Positions 22,749-35,407 of a DNA stretch of 64,000 bases are shown here, one piece after another (position 1 is the stretch's first letter; the number at the start of each line of letters is the position of its first letter). A model generated the notes under the pieces. It did not search any database. It was given only the letters and a program-made list of their open reading frames with translations, and had not been told where the DNA came from. The DNA is taken from assembly GCA_030686995.1 (NCBI GenBank), contig CM060709.1, positions 305,064,357-305,128,356 of the forward strand, given 5' to 3'. The position numbers and the translations under genes are program-made. Origin of the DNA: Artemisia argyi (Eukaryota > Streptophyta > Magnoliopsida > Asterales > Asteraceae).

Positions 22749-23179
22749 TGGTATTTTGTTATATATTTCTTTCTTTAGTAATTAAAAAAAAATAACAGAT
22801 TTGTATAGTATTGTGTATGTTGTGTGCAGGTTATGGTGTTGGTTCATATCACACCTTATCTGGTTATCAACTTACCTGATGTTGACTATTCCATCAAAAA
22901 GTTGGCTAGTCCAAAGGGTACAGCTTTGGTAAAGACATGCCAAATTTGTTGATAGCTATAATAGTTTGTTAATTACTATTTGGTACTCAACTCACCCATG
23001 CTTAACAGCTGAGAGTTGGATGGTTGTCAATTGACCATGGATTTTTCCTTTATGGATTCCCAATAATTGGCTAGCCCACAAGTGTATGGCTTGTGGTAAA
23101 GGCAGTGGAAAACCATATTTGGTATTCAATTTACCAAGGTGATTAAATCAACCAAATAATTGACTAGTCCTGAGCAAAC
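20701..23179 (+). repeat. Second unit of a tandem duplication in the left SIRE element (about 2.5 kb)
   Basis: Unit = late part of the downstream ORF, its 3' untranslated stretch, and the spacer ending CCTGAGCAAA. The first unit is 1-1442 plus 20451-20700, with its first ~790 bp left of the window. Base 1 corresponds to about 21478. The copies have diverged by point changes and small indels. Confidence 0.75.
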
Positions 23180-23583
23180 GGCTACAGGTAAAGACAACTC
23201 AAATCCATTTATAGCTGATGATTTGCTAAAAATCATATGGTCATCAGTGTACCATAGCTTTCGAACTTAAACATTTGGCTACTCCAGTAGTGATGGCTAT
23301 TGGTAAAGAGACATCAAATCCATTATTTTCAATGATTCACCTCTCACAGGAGTTAACACACCTAGATGTGATGAGAATAGTATGAAACTAATCTGTTTTG
23401 ATGTACATTTGGTCATTTGTTGCTGCAAAGAATGGAGTTTTCAAGTATGTGCTGATCATAGAGATCCTACTGTTGATGATTCTTTGCAGATGATGTTCGA
23501 CTTCAATCCTCTTGATTTGTAACTTTAAAGATCTATCAAGAATCTTGAACTTAACCATGTCAAATTCAAGATTAGGGGAGGAT
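22749..23583 (+). other. 3' untranslated region and polypurine tract of left SIRE element
   Basis: AT-rich region with recurring GGTAAAG phrases (about 22927, 23095, 23188, 23291) followed by CAAATC/CCAAAT, giving several short imperfect repeats. Ends in a polypurine tract ATTAGGGGAGGAT (23571-23583) directly before the LTR. No ORF is supported. Confidence 0.7.
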
Positions 23584-24043
23584 TGTTGGGAATTCTGCTA
23601 AGTAAGAATTCTGCTGATGGTTACTGCTGAAGAGCTGGTTCCTGCTGAATACTAGTTTCAGTATTATTAGTTTCTGCGGATATACATATTCCGTACTTTA
23701 TGTAATATAGTTAGGATATGCATGAGTTTATTTAGGAAGTGAAAATGCATATCTTTTAAAGTTTTTAGAATATACGTTTCTTGTGAAACGGTTTAGGGTT
23801 CCTTGGGTATAAAAGGAACACATGATTATGTATTTAGTACACGTTTTTGAGAAAACACTTTCAATATTATTAAAAGATCCATAGAGGATCAATTGTTCTT
23901 AGTATTCAGTTGTTCATACTTGTGTTTGTTTCCGCTTTAGAATACAATTTACAAAGATTGTCTTTTAGTGTGTTAGTGATTACATTAACATAACTAATGA
24001 TCCACGAGTGCTCGAAGATCTATCAAGGTCTTAGGTTCAACCA
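23584..24043 (+). repeat. 3' LTR of left SIRE element
   Basis: 460 bp, TGTTGGGAATTCT...CAACCA; similar to the 482-bp LTR at 45567-46048. TATA box TATAAAA at 23808-23814, just after an inverted repeat CGTTTC/GAAACG (23775-23790). Followed by CTACC, the expected target-site duplication; its partner is outside the window. Confidence 0.88.
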
Positions 24044-24603
24044 CTACCAAGCTTAGAAATGATATCATGATGTTCCAACAACGTCAATGTGAAACTTTAT
24101 ATGAAGCATTGGACTCGTTTCAAGGACTTACTCTAAAACGTCCTCATCATGGCATAGATCTTTGGCTCCAAGTTCAAATCTTTTATGACCATATCGATCT
24201 CTCCACAAGGCGAACCATTGACCAATCGGCCGGTGGCAAGTTACGTGATCTAAGTGCGGAAGAATCATGGGAACTCATAGAAGATCTTGCTCTCTATGAC
24301 AACGAAAGTTGGAATGATCCCTGTGATTTAAACAAAACGGTCAAGGCAATATCTTTGCCTTCGAACAATTCTAGCACTCCTGACCATAGGATCATGGAAC
24401 TTGAGGACCAATTCAAGTTTCTCATGAAATCCTACAAAGCTCCTAACCCTTCAAGAAAAGTGAACAAAATCACTTCTTCATGCGAATTATTTAGTGGTCC
24501 CCATGACACTCGTGATTGCGTGGAAATTTGCGGATTACGCATCCTCGCGTACCGACGAAGCGGGAGACAAGTGGTACACTTTCAAACATGAGCCAAACCC
24601 TTA
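24044..24603 (+). pseudogene. gag, middle fragment, older Athila-type element
   Basis: Resumes gag right after the SIRE LTR. Compared with 32129-32235 and 14258 onward, it has an extra T near 24107 and a compensating loss near 24137, and then follows the family (a WLQVQIFYDHIDLSTRR stretch and a LALYDNESWNDP stretch). The CELFSGPHDTRDC knuckle is present. Near 24525 it shifts frame again, and the present reading stops at 24591, although the shifted frame stays recognisable up to the solo LTR at 24609. Structural protein remnant, not functional. Confidence 0.8.
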
Positions 24604-24608
24604 CGGTG

Positions 24609-26024
24609 TGATGAGGCGAAAAATGAACCACTTTTAAGGGGTCATTTAAGCCCAGAATTGAATTTATTTGATCAAATATTGCCCTAAATAGTTCCTTTTG
24701 TGATTTTAGGTACTTTGGGAGTGAATTCTGGAAAAGGAAGCATTTTGGACGTTTTTGGAGCATAAAAGTGAAGAAAACGGCAAATACTTAATTTTCCATG
24801 CTGAGAACAGTACCTGACGGCGTCAAGAGGAAAATTCTGACGGCGTCAGGAGTAAAATCCGTGACGACCCAGTGAAAACCTGAAGGCGTCAAGAGAAGGG
24901 CGTCAAGAGTTAATATGGTGACGGCCTGCATAAGGAGTACACGTGATGGCGTCAAACCCAGATCTAGGCAGTCCGAGAATTTATTTGGCGGCGAGATGAC
25001 GGCGTCAGACATTTGTTCTTGATGTCGTCACCTCACAGAATCTATATATACTTTTTTATTTTTCATTCATTAGAGAGGAACTTGTGTGGAGAATACTAGG
25101 GCCGAACTTGAGAAACCCTAGGTCCTTTTTTACAGTATTTTCAAGGGTTTTTACCCCTTGAAACCTTTCATGTTCAATTAAGATAGGTCCTCTTTCAATT
25201 CATTCAATACGTCTATGTGTTGTTTGAATATATCTTATGCTTGTCTTGATTTCAACATGCTAGGCTAGATCTTTCATGTGTTTGCTTAGATGTAATGAAA
25301 CCTAGATGTTAATTATATGTTGATTACTTGTTTATAGTTGTAATGGATGAATGATTTCAATGTTAGGCTTAAGAAAACTGGCAGATCTCCATTGTGTAAC
25401 GTGCTTGAACGTCTTAAGAAACATGAACTGATGTGTACTAGGTTTTATTGGTTGTATTTAATGCATGAGCAAATTCTAGTGATCCCATGTTAGGAGCTTC
25501 TTAGCCGGCTCGACATAGGAGTGAAGTAGGCGCTTATAGGATTGGGGAAGTAAGTACGCCACCCCATGAATGGTATTAAGGAATACAATCCGTCATCCAC
25601 GCAACTGTAACAAGTAATTAACCTGTAAAAGATATCTAGGGAGTAGTGAAACCTAATTAAACACAATTCTCTCATATATTGCTCAAACCACTAGTTTAAT
25701 ATAGTTTATTTTCATTTTTAGTATTTTATTTTAATTGCATCTTAGTAATTGGGTTAGTTGACTAGCAACTAATTCCGCCCAACTCCTTCAAAACCAAGAT
25801 TTTTACCTGCTTTTATAAAAATAAAAAATACAAAAAGAATCATCCCTCATCTCTAGACCTAGTCTTTAGTTTTTTTGATCCTAGCAACACTATTCCTAGC
25901 TGAATGATCAACCCGGTACTTGTCATTATACTATACTACATCGATCAGGTACACTGCCTGGTGGGGGTTGTAAGCTTCTCGAGATCCCTCGAGAGGTAAA
26001 GCCTGGTGCAATCCCTAGGCATTA
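24609..26024 (+). repeat. Solo LTR of the Athila-type family
   Basis: 1416 bp from TGATGAGG to GGCATTA (the usual CACCA end is mutated), flanked by CGGTG on both sides (24604-24608 and 26025-26029). No PBS or internal sequence follows; the host gag continues directly. This is the product of recombination between the two LTRs of a former full element. It carries the TGACGGCGTCA cluster (24815-25030) and a TATATATA box (about 25043). Confidence 0.9.
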
Positions 26025-26029
26025 CGGTG

Positions 26030-27553
26030 ATTCCTACAACCCTTCTTAACCTTAGGTGGAAACAAAACCAAAACATGCCCCAAAACAATTCTTCGAATCC
26101 ACTTAATCGTTACCAACCAAACAGTCCACCCTCTAACCGTACTTTCAACAACAATCCTTCCAACAACCATGGTAGTACCAATAATCTTGAAGGGTTTATG
26201 TCCAAGTTTATGGCATCTCAAGAAGCTCGCATATCTAAGTTTGAAGCCGATTTCAAAGAAAAGCAAATCGAGATGACCACTAAAATCGACACATTGTTGA
26301 AAGTTCTCAATGACCGAGAAATGGGAGCACTCCCAAGCGACACGGTCAAGAACCCGAAACTAAACGTTAATGCCATATCATCGGTTTCGTCACCTACTTC
26401 TTGTCCACAATACTATTTGGTCAAAGCAATGAGCACGTGTTTCAAGCAAACCCAAATTCTTCAAAAGGACCAATTGAATAAAACATCCGATATCAAACCG
26501 GTCAATAACATAGTTGAAACACCTCCTACACAAGACCTTGACGATGAATGCAAGGAGCTCCACCTTGAACGCCCCGTCATTGATGTCTTAACCCGTGCCC
26601 CCTACTATAGTGCCCTCCTAGAAAAATATGAGAAACTTAAATTGGGTAAAAATGGGACCGCATTCGTTCAAAACAAGTTACCTAAGAAGCTTGATGATCC
26701 ATGTATATTCGTCTTGCCTTGTAAGATAGGAAAATCCGAAGCTTTCGACACACTAGCCGACTTAGGATCAAGCCTCAACTTGATTCCCTTATCCCTTTTC
26801 ACCACTCTTAAGCTAGGAAAGTTAGAGGAGACGAAAGTACTAATTGGTCTAGCGGATGGAAGTATTGTCCATCCGGTCCGAATGATCAAGGATGTAGTTG
26901 TTCACATAGGAAAATTAACCATCTTAGCGGATTTTCACGTCCTAGATATGGTTAGTGATACCACATGCCCATTGTTAGTAGGAAGAGGATTTTTAGCAAC
27001 CACTAGTGCCATGATAGATTGTAAGGAGTCTAAGATAGCGGCAGGAGATGGTGAGACTTGGTCGGTTTATGATGTTAAGAAGCATAGCTACGATTGTGAG
27101 GACGAACCGACACCACATTGGGTAGAGATGAATAGGAGACCATCTAGATATGGCCCTTGGATAGAAAGAAACTTCATAGGACCTCAACGCCCATTCTATC
27201 TAGAAAAAGATTTCATCGATAAGACACATTCGGTGGAACAACTCATAGCTAGAGATGAGGAACTAGAACCTTTTGAGGATCCCCTAGTCTTTAGGAAAAT
27301 GATTGAGTTCTTAAGCGTAATGCCTATCAACCTAGAGATGAACAAGTGGAAAAGGGAAGGCGATAAGTGTAAATGGAAGTAGGACAAGCTTCCTAAGGAA
27401 GGTGATGGATCATGGCATATGAAGATGATTTTATATGATCCGGATGGAGAGAAGTTTGAGAAGTCATACCGTACCAAGAAAACCGATAGGAAATTGAAAC
27501 CTAAGTTTGATCCCAAAGATGTCCTTGACGAGGAGCTCACACATATAGGATAG
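26030..27553 (+). pseudogene. gag C-terminus and retropepsin, older Athila-type element
   Basis: The frame is readable from about 26050, with a stop just after the solo LTR caused by a small deletion. It runs open to a TAG at 27380 and continues in the same frame to the final stop at 27551. Asn/Pro/Gln-rich linker, a short coiled-coil-like helix (ARISKFEADFKEKQIEMTTK), then a full retropepsin-type domain with LADLGSSLNLIPLS (about 26755-26800) and a VGRGFLATTSAMID segment. The catalytic Asp is kept here, unlike in 15582-16538. The next sequence is the post-stop block: reverse transcriptase, RNase H and integrase are absent, so this is a gag-protease-only subfamily or a deletion derivative. 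Confidence 0.82.
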
Positions 27554-27564
27554 CCCATGATCTT

Positions 27565-27619
27565 GAGTCTAGCTACAAGACTCGTAAATAAAGAAAAGCG
27601 CTTCTTGGGAGGCAACCCA
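27565..27619 (+). promoter_or_regulatory. Conserved post-stop stem-loop (older element)
   Basis: GAGTCT/AGACTC stem and AAGCGCTTCTTGGGAGG box, 11 bases after the stop; third copy of the block at 10404 and 16553. Confidence 0.58.
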
Positions 27620-30054
27620 TGTTTTGTGTGTTTTTATTTTATTTTTCATTTGTTTGATGTTATTTGTTTCCGTATGCATGTTTTATTTTTATTGTTGGTA
27701 GATCATGTTTCAAAATAAATTGTGAAAATGCTTTATTTTGTTGTTTAACTTCGTCTTAACTTCATATAAAGGTACTTTGCAATAGCTAAGTGTAAGGGGA
27801 AACCCCAAATTTGTTTATAAGAATGAAAATGATCTTGATTCGCCACAATATTAAATGAACATGTATATATTAGTAATTGTTAAAGTCAAATGCTTGTATC
27901 GAGACATAATGATGTTTTGCAGGATTTTCCAGGAAGTAGGACATAAGTTTTTCTAGAAATTTTCTGGAAACTTAACATAACGATTTCTGTGGGTCACTTC
28001 TGACGGCGTCAAGATTTAACACCTGACGACGTCACGTGTAAAATTTTGGAAATTTTGCGAGTTTTGTTTTTCTAAGCAAGTCTTAAAAGTTTTTGTTGAT
28101 TCTCTAGTTTTATAAACTCCAGGAAATCTGCAATCATTCATTCCACAAGCATTTTATCTTAAATTGCTTTCTAGGGTTTGTTAGTATATATAGATTTCCG
28201 CCGATTTTACGCGAGGTAGCCTTGATTGTTTTCTCAGGTTTAACAAGTTATATATGACAAGAAGATGATTTATATTTGTAGAAGGGAAGCTTTGAATGTT
28301 CATTTTCTTGGAGGAAGATCTAATCTTGTTAACACACTATCCACACCGAACGAATCAGGGGAGAATTTGTTTTCATTCTTTTATCTATTCTACTTTTACA
28401 TCCTTTAATTGAACATTGGGGACAATGTTCATCCTAAGTGTAAGGGGAGGGTAAATGATGATACCTTATAGGATACTATTACACTTGAATTTGTTTGTTC
28501 GAGGGTAGGTGTGTAATAAAACTAAGAGAAATACTTGTTAGTGTAATTTTAGCGCCAAATTAAAAAAAATTTACAACATTTAGGAGTGAAACTTTAGCCT
28601 TAACAAGCGTCTCATGGATAGGAGTTGTATGACTAGCACAAAACCGTACCATTCAGAAAAATTTTCCACCCAAATATGTGAGGTTCGCCCTTAGATTTGA
28701 TAGGAAAAGCATTCATTATTAGTGCTTATGAGTGTACCGGTAGCATTTAGATTCTAGAACTTGCGTTAGTGATGCATCCCAAGACCGCTAGTGAGACTAC
28801 ATTCGTGTAGTAGGATTTACTACATGATAAGAGGCATTAGGATCACCCTTGTGTTAAACTCATATCACAATTACTTGACCATTTAAGTCATATTACTTGA
28901 CTGGTAAAGTCAATTAATTTTCCCACACCTTAGCGTTGTACTCATTTTTAGTACACGATACCCTTAGTACACCCCTTCGAGCCTATCTTTTCGTTTCTAA
29001 CTTTAAGGATTTTACTTAAAGGAAGAATTTGTTACAACCCACCCAAATGTGCAACCAAATCGCCTTAGCCTTCCGTGTATGCACTCATCTTTAGTGCATT
29101 ATTGTTACATGTTTAAACCCTTAGTTAATTATCTAATTGATTACATGGTTGCTAAGTCGAGTCATATCTTGTACATATTATTTTTGGACGATTGGGACTC
29201 ATGGGTAAAGTACTTGTGTTATGAAGTAATGGGGAAGAACATCAAATTATTACCCCCATATGTGCGTTAATCTTAAAAAGTACTCCAAGTGTTTTGATTA
29301 TCTTGATTCGAGTCATTAGAGTAGTTTATTGTAAAGTATGTAAAAATTCAAGTGTAAGGGGAATGTACATTCCCTATGATGTATTATTTTGGATGGTAGG
29401 GTAAGAGTGTATGCAAACAAAAAAAAAATAATAAAAATAAAAAAAAAATCAAAAAATTTAAGAAAAAGGAAAAAAAATAGAAAAAAAAAAGAAAAAGAGA
29501 AAAACATACGGACTACCATCCCGTTTCATTCTATGTTTGTTTTATGTTTTTGTTATTTTTGATTTTTTAGCTTAAGTCGAGTCGAGTCTTGGCTTAGCAA
29601 CGACATATTGTAAATGTAATTAACCAAGATGATTAACTCGCCACCAGTAAATATTGTCTTTATCCAACAAAACCGTGTTTCCCATATCCCTACACCAAAC
29701 GTTATAACCCTTTAAAAGACCTCTTTGATAGTTTATCCTAGGTTCTTACGCCAAGTGTTGGAGGTTTGATCCACTCCCAAGCCTATGGTAATCTATTTGC
29801 TATGACAGGTAGTGAGAGATGTTTTCCATTTCCATATTGTAATATATACTTTATTACACCCGAGAGATGTGAGTATCTAAACACTATTTGTGAGGTGCTA
29901 GTGTATTACCTCCGTGCTTGTTTTTGGTTTTTAGTGGAACGATTATTTGTTGTAATGACTTTTATATTAGTGTGAAACGACCCCTAACTTGTATTTTGAT
30001 TAGAATAAAAGTGCATTTGCTGAAGGACAAGCACATCTCAAGTGTAAGGGTATT
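27620..30054 (+). other. 3' non-coding region of older Athila-type element
   Basis: Collinear with 10460-12842 and 16608-19026. TGACGGCGTCA at 28001 with a near copy at 28024; polypurine signals at 27788, 28436, 29350 and 30040; A-rich tract 29416-29500. Nothing coding seen. Confidence 0.7.
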
Positions 30055-31502
30055 TGATGAGGCGAAAAGTGTACCACTTTTAAGGGGTCATTTAAGCCCG
30101 AATTCATGATTATTTGATCAATTATTTCCCTAAATCGTTCCTTTTGTCATTTTAGGTACTTTGGAGAGAAATCTGGAAAAGGAAGCATTTTGGACGTTTT
30201 TGGAGCATAAAAGCGAAGAAAACGGCAAAGTCTCAAAATTCCTTGCTGGAACAGTACATGAATACGTCAAGCTTCTACACGTAACGGCGTCAAGAGTTAC
30301 AAAGTAGGTGGATGTGGAACTTATAACGTGATGGCCCAGATAGTTTTCAAGCTTATTGGCCTGACGGCGTCACCAAGGCCGTCAGGGTCCAAATACACGT
30401 GACGGCCCAGAGTGATTTTCTACATTACGGCGTCAGAAGTGGATCTAGGCAATACGATTTTTATCATGGCAGCGAGTTGACGGCGTCAGAGGTTAAGACA
30501 TGACGCCGTCAAGGTGTAAAGTCTATATATAGTTTTCTAATTTTCATTCATTGGTGTGCAACTTTGAGGGAATAAACCCTAGACGAATTTTAATAGCTTT
30601 TCAAGGGTTTCAACCCCTGGATTCTTCCATGTTCAATTGAAGATAAGTACTTATCCAAATCATTCAATATGTCTAAGTGTTGTGTGATTATATCTTACGT
30701 TTGTCTTCTCTTTAAGATGCTAGGCTAGATTTTCATTGTGTTTGCTTAGATGTAGTGAAACCTAGATATTGATTATGGGTTGATTGTTTGTTTATAATTG
30801 TTACGGATGATTGTATTCAATGTTAGGCTTAAGAAAACTGGCAGACTTCCATTGGTAACTTGCTTGAACGTCTTAAGAAACATGATCGGAGGTGTACTAA
30901 GATTTTTGGTTGTATTTAATGCGTAAGAGAATTCTAATGATCCCATGTTAGGAGCTTCTAACGGCTCGACATAGGAGTGAAGCAGGATCTTATAGAGTTA
31001 GGGAATATTGTACACGGCCCGACGACTAGTATTAAGGAATATAACCCGTCATCCATGCAATTGTAACAAGCTAATCAACCTGTAAAAGATATCTAGGGAG
31101 TAATGAAATCTAAGTAAACACAACTTTCCTCGTTATTGTTTCCACCACATTAGTATAATAGTCTAATTTTCATTTTTTTTTTTTTTTTTAATTTTGATTG
31201 CATCTTTAGTTTATTGGGTTAGTTGGCTAGCAACTAATTCCGCCCACTCCTTCAAAACCCGAGATTTTACTTGCTTTTCATAAAATATAAAAATACAAAA
31301 AGAGTTATCCCTCACTTCTAGACCTAGTTTAGTAGGCTTTCTAATCCTAGCTACACTATTCCTGAGTTGAACGATCAATCCCCTGGTACTTGTCACTATA
31401 CTATACTACAACAATCAGGTACACTGCCTAGTGGGGGTTGTAAGCTTCTCAAGATCCCTTGAGAGGTAAAACCTGTTGCGAGGGCGCAATTCCCACGTAT
31501 CA
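30055..31502 (+). repeat. LTR shared by two Athila-type units
   Basis: 1448 bp, TGATGAGG...CGTATCA. A polypurine tract lies on its left (as for a 3' LTR) and a PBS plus gag leader on its right (as for a 5' LTR). TATA box TATATATA near 30523, preceded by several TGACGGCGTCA-type motifs. Confidence 0.85.
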
Positions 31503-31508
31503 AGTTTT

Positions 31509-31526
31509 TGACGCCGCTACCGGGGA
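31509..31526 (+). promoter_or_regulatory. Primer-binding site of the second tandem unit
   Basis: TGACGCCGCTACCGGGGA, 7 bases after the LTR; a slightly mutated version of the Athila/Tat-type PBS. Confidence 0.65.
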
Positions 31527-31674
31527 ATAGTTATTGTCTAGGTTAGCCTTTCTTTTTAATAGGTCTACTTGCTAGATTACTTTCTAGTAAGATTTTTATT
31601 TTTTATTTTTTAGGTTTTCTTTAGTCTATCTCATTTCTTCGTTTCTTTGTTCGTAACCTTTACCATCCGACATC

Positions 31675-32235
31675 ATGGAAGGTGGTAATATCTTTGAACC
31701 TATCAACCCACCACAACAAAACCACCCACAAAACCCACCACTTGCAAACCAACCTCCTAGACCCCGAACTTTAGGAGAGTATTCCCGTCCTAGCCAACAA
31801 AGCTATCGAAACACTATTGAGCTAACTCAAGGAGCCAATGTGTCCCCCTTGCGATCCGACACCATCCGGTTAGTGCAAAGCGAATGTGCATTCCATGGAC
31901 TTCATTCCGAAGATCCTAATCAACATCTCAAGGATTTCCTTAACCTCGTAGATTCCATAGACCTTGGTGTTGTAACTAGAGAGTCGACCCGATTACGCGT
32001 ATTCCAATTCTCTCTACGTGATCAAGCTAGTCAATGGCTTGAACGTTTACCCGCAGGATCCATCACCTCATGGGATGATCTCACCACTTGTTTCCTTGCT
32101 CAATTTTTCCCACCGGGGAGAACTACCAAGCTTAGAAATGATATCATGATTTTCCAACAACGTCAAGGTGAAACTCTATATGAAGCTTGGACTCGTTTCA
32201 GGGACTTACTCCAAAAAATCCCTCATCATGGCATA
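31675..32235 (+). pseudogene. gag N-terminal half, truncated second unit
   Basis: Open from ATG 31675 (MEGGNIFEPINPPQQN) through the gag domain (GLHSEDPNQHLKDFLNLVD, FFPPGRTTKLRND, ETLYEAWTRFRDLL), ending abruptly at HHG where the sequence jumps into the end of an LTR. It is the best-preserved gag N-terminus of this subfamily in the window and defines the starts of the broken copies at 2972 and of the older element. The deletion removed the rest of gag, everything downstream and most of the 3' LTR. Confidence 0.85.
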
Positions 32236-32692
<457 letters not shown>

Positions 32693-34398
32693 TGGGTTAA
32701 AATAAAAAGCCTAGGAAGGAACCACAGCTCGCCACCTGTTTCTCCAAACCCTGCCCTTAAAATTCTAACCACAAGAGTATTCTCGTCACTTTACATTTAC
32801 CTTATATAAATCTTTTATAGTCATTCTTCTACACCGATCCATTCTTGCCTCTATCCTCCCCCTTACTCCTGTAACTTCAAATCCACTTTCACCACCGTAC
32901 CTTCACATCCACCTTCACCACCGTACATCAACAACCACATCCACTCCTGTTTCCCACCTTCACCAATGTAATCCGAAGACTTCAATAGATTCATCATTCA
33001 AAAGTGAAAGTAAGTTTTTTTAATTTTATTTTATTGTTGTAATGACTAGTTTAGTTATATTCATCTTTGATTACAAGTATATGTTGTTTATTGATCAGAT
33101 TTTGAATATTTTCTTCGGTTTTTTGTGTTATTATTGATCTAAATATGTTATGTTTGGAGTTTGATTTAGCCTAAATCATGTTTCTTTCCGGACTTGAAAC
33201 AAAATCGAGAAAAAATAGATAAAAAATGTGTTTAGTAAAGTTGCACATAAGGTGTTTGTTAAAATGTCTCTGTGATATATTATAACTGTGATGCACTAAT
33301 TTTACACTATGATGCATCAATTGTTAATTTTTCATATATTTAGTGGAAAAGGATTGTATTTGTTGTTATATGTGTGATGTTGCTCTTTTAAAATTCTGAT
33401 GCACTAGGTGTTTGTTTGTAGAAAATATTGATCTAAAAGCTTTCTTTGTTTATGATTAAAAAATATTGGTGTGTGTAATAGTATGTAATAGGTGTTTGTT
33501 TGTGACAAATGTGGATTGATTAGCTAGTATTTTCGTTCTTTTATCACAAAAAGGCTTAAATATTTAGTTTTATGTTTGATGCATATGTTTTGAAATATTG
33601 ATGTAGTTGGTATTGTTTGTGGAAAATTCACATATATTAGCTTATATTTTGGTTATTTTATTACTAAAAAATGTTGTATGTGTAGGTATATGTATGATGC
33701 ATCTGTTCTAAAATATTGATGCAGTGTGTTTTTATTGCCTCAACACTTCAATTTTTGTTTGATTTTTGTGTATTCAGTTGACATAATTTGATTTTAGACC
33801 TGTGATATTTAGTATGTGTATTTAGTTACTTGATGCAGTTGTTTTACAACATTGATGCACTAGGTGTTTGTCTATTGTTAGATTTCTTGTACTGTACTTT
33901 TTGTATTTTGATGACTAGTTATAATAGTATGATGCAGTGGTTGTAAGAGTATGATGCAATAGATATAAGAGTAGAATAGATAAACCTATGCAACAGAAAG
34001 AGAATGATTAACTAGCATAAAGTAAAGATAATATTGCACTTTAAGGTTCTGTTTGCATTTTTTAGGATTGATGCAGTAGAGATAAGACTATGATATAATA
34101 GAAATAATATTGCACTTTAAAGTACTCTTTGAATTTTAATGGATTTATGCAGTAGAGATAATACTATAATGCAGTAGAGATAATACTTTGATGAACTATT
34201 ATAATTAAGGTTTAGAGATAATATTGTGTATTTTAAATCACATCAATTTTTTTATAGGGTTGATGCAATAGAGATAAAGAAGTTTTTAAAAAGAGCAATA
34301 CTTTTTTAATTCTTGTATCAGATTGTTAGTAGTGTAATTTTTAAATAGAGCAATTCTTTTTGAATTCTAATAAGGTTACAATCCATAATCCAGGTTAG

Positions 34399-34614
34399 AG
34401 TACTACTAAAGGACCTGGATTCTTTTCAACATTTAAGCTAAGAGCTGAAGTAATTGTTGAAGAATTATCGAAGATAAAGGCTTGTTCAATATGCGGAGAG
34501 AAAGGATGTCACAATTTCAGGACTTGTACGCAATTATTGCCTGCATTAAAGAATGAAAAGAAACAAGATCTACAAAAGAGAGCTGGTTTAAGAGAATATA
34601 CACACCGGAAATGA
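34399..34614 (+). pseudogene. C-terminal exon of a Mutator/FAR1-like transposase
   Basis: Seventy-two codons ending at TGA 34612, opening after a splice-acceptor-like CAGGTTAG. It contains CSICGEKGCHNFRTC, a zinc-knuckle like the CX2CX4HX4C found at the C-terminus of Mutator/FAR1-type transposases, with one extra residue before His; a basic tail follows (LKNEKKQDLQKRAGLREYTH). No upstream DDE or SWIM domain could be read, so this is a remnant. Too short to show up as a long ORF. Identification rests on this one motif and the Ulp1 neighbour. Confidence 0.5.
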
Positions 34615-35407
34615 ATAATCTTTTTAACTTTTTTTTTCTCATTTTTACAAATAAAACAATGATTTGATTGTAAAGAAAGAAAATTATATGTTACAACTTC
34701 AATGTAAATCTATCTAAGTTATTGTATTCTTTTTGAGTTGAATATTTTTTAGTACATCATATCGTTAAATCTACTGCATCAGGTTTTTTGTACAATGTGA
34801 TGAAATAGAATTTTTAACTGAAATGTACTAACTTTTTAACTGTAATGCACTATAAAAATACATTGTGATGCAATAACTTTTTAACTGTGATGTACTAACT
34901 TTTTAACTGTAATTCACTCACAAAATATAATTTTAACTGAGATGTACTATCTTTTAGCTAATTGAGATACAACTTCTAAGTGAGATGTACTAACTTGTTT
35001 ATCTATAATGCATTAATAAAATACATTATGATGGAGTGACTTTTTTAACTGAGATGTACTAACTTTTTTTTTAACTGTATTGCACTAAAAAATACGTTGT
35101 GATGCAGTAACTTTTTAACAGAGTTGTACTAACTTTTTAAGTACTAAACAACGACTGATCATTAAAAGAAAAAGTACTTAGTTTCCAACATACATTAACT
35201 AAAAGTAGAAGTACTTATCAAACACAGATCATTCAGTTAACTACAATAACTAGAAGAGTTTACACATCCAAAAGAAAAATACTTAAATCTAACATATTTG
35301 AAACTAAAAGTGTTCATAAGCAAAGCACTTAGTGTACTGATCATTCAATTAACTTCAATACATTGTCGATGAACGTTTGATGCAAATCTTGGTCCACTTT
35401 GACAACA

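Larger units (their letters stand above)
1..24043 (+). mobile_element. SIRE-type Ty1/copia element (left copy), 3' part, interrupted
   Basis: Present as 1-1442 and 20446-24043, split by the Athila-type element 1443-20445. The pol region and 5' LTR lie left of the window. What remains is the long downstream ORF (two tandem copies), a 3' untranslated region, a polypurine tract (23571-23583) and the 3' LTR (23584-24043). The LTR matches the LTR of the second SIRE copy at 45567-46048, and the downstream ORF matches the type of protein starting at 62232 there. The element sits in the gag of an older Athila-type element: sequence right of the LTR starts CTACC and continues gag at the point where the homologous gag (about 32115) reads the same bases. 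Confidence 0.85.
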
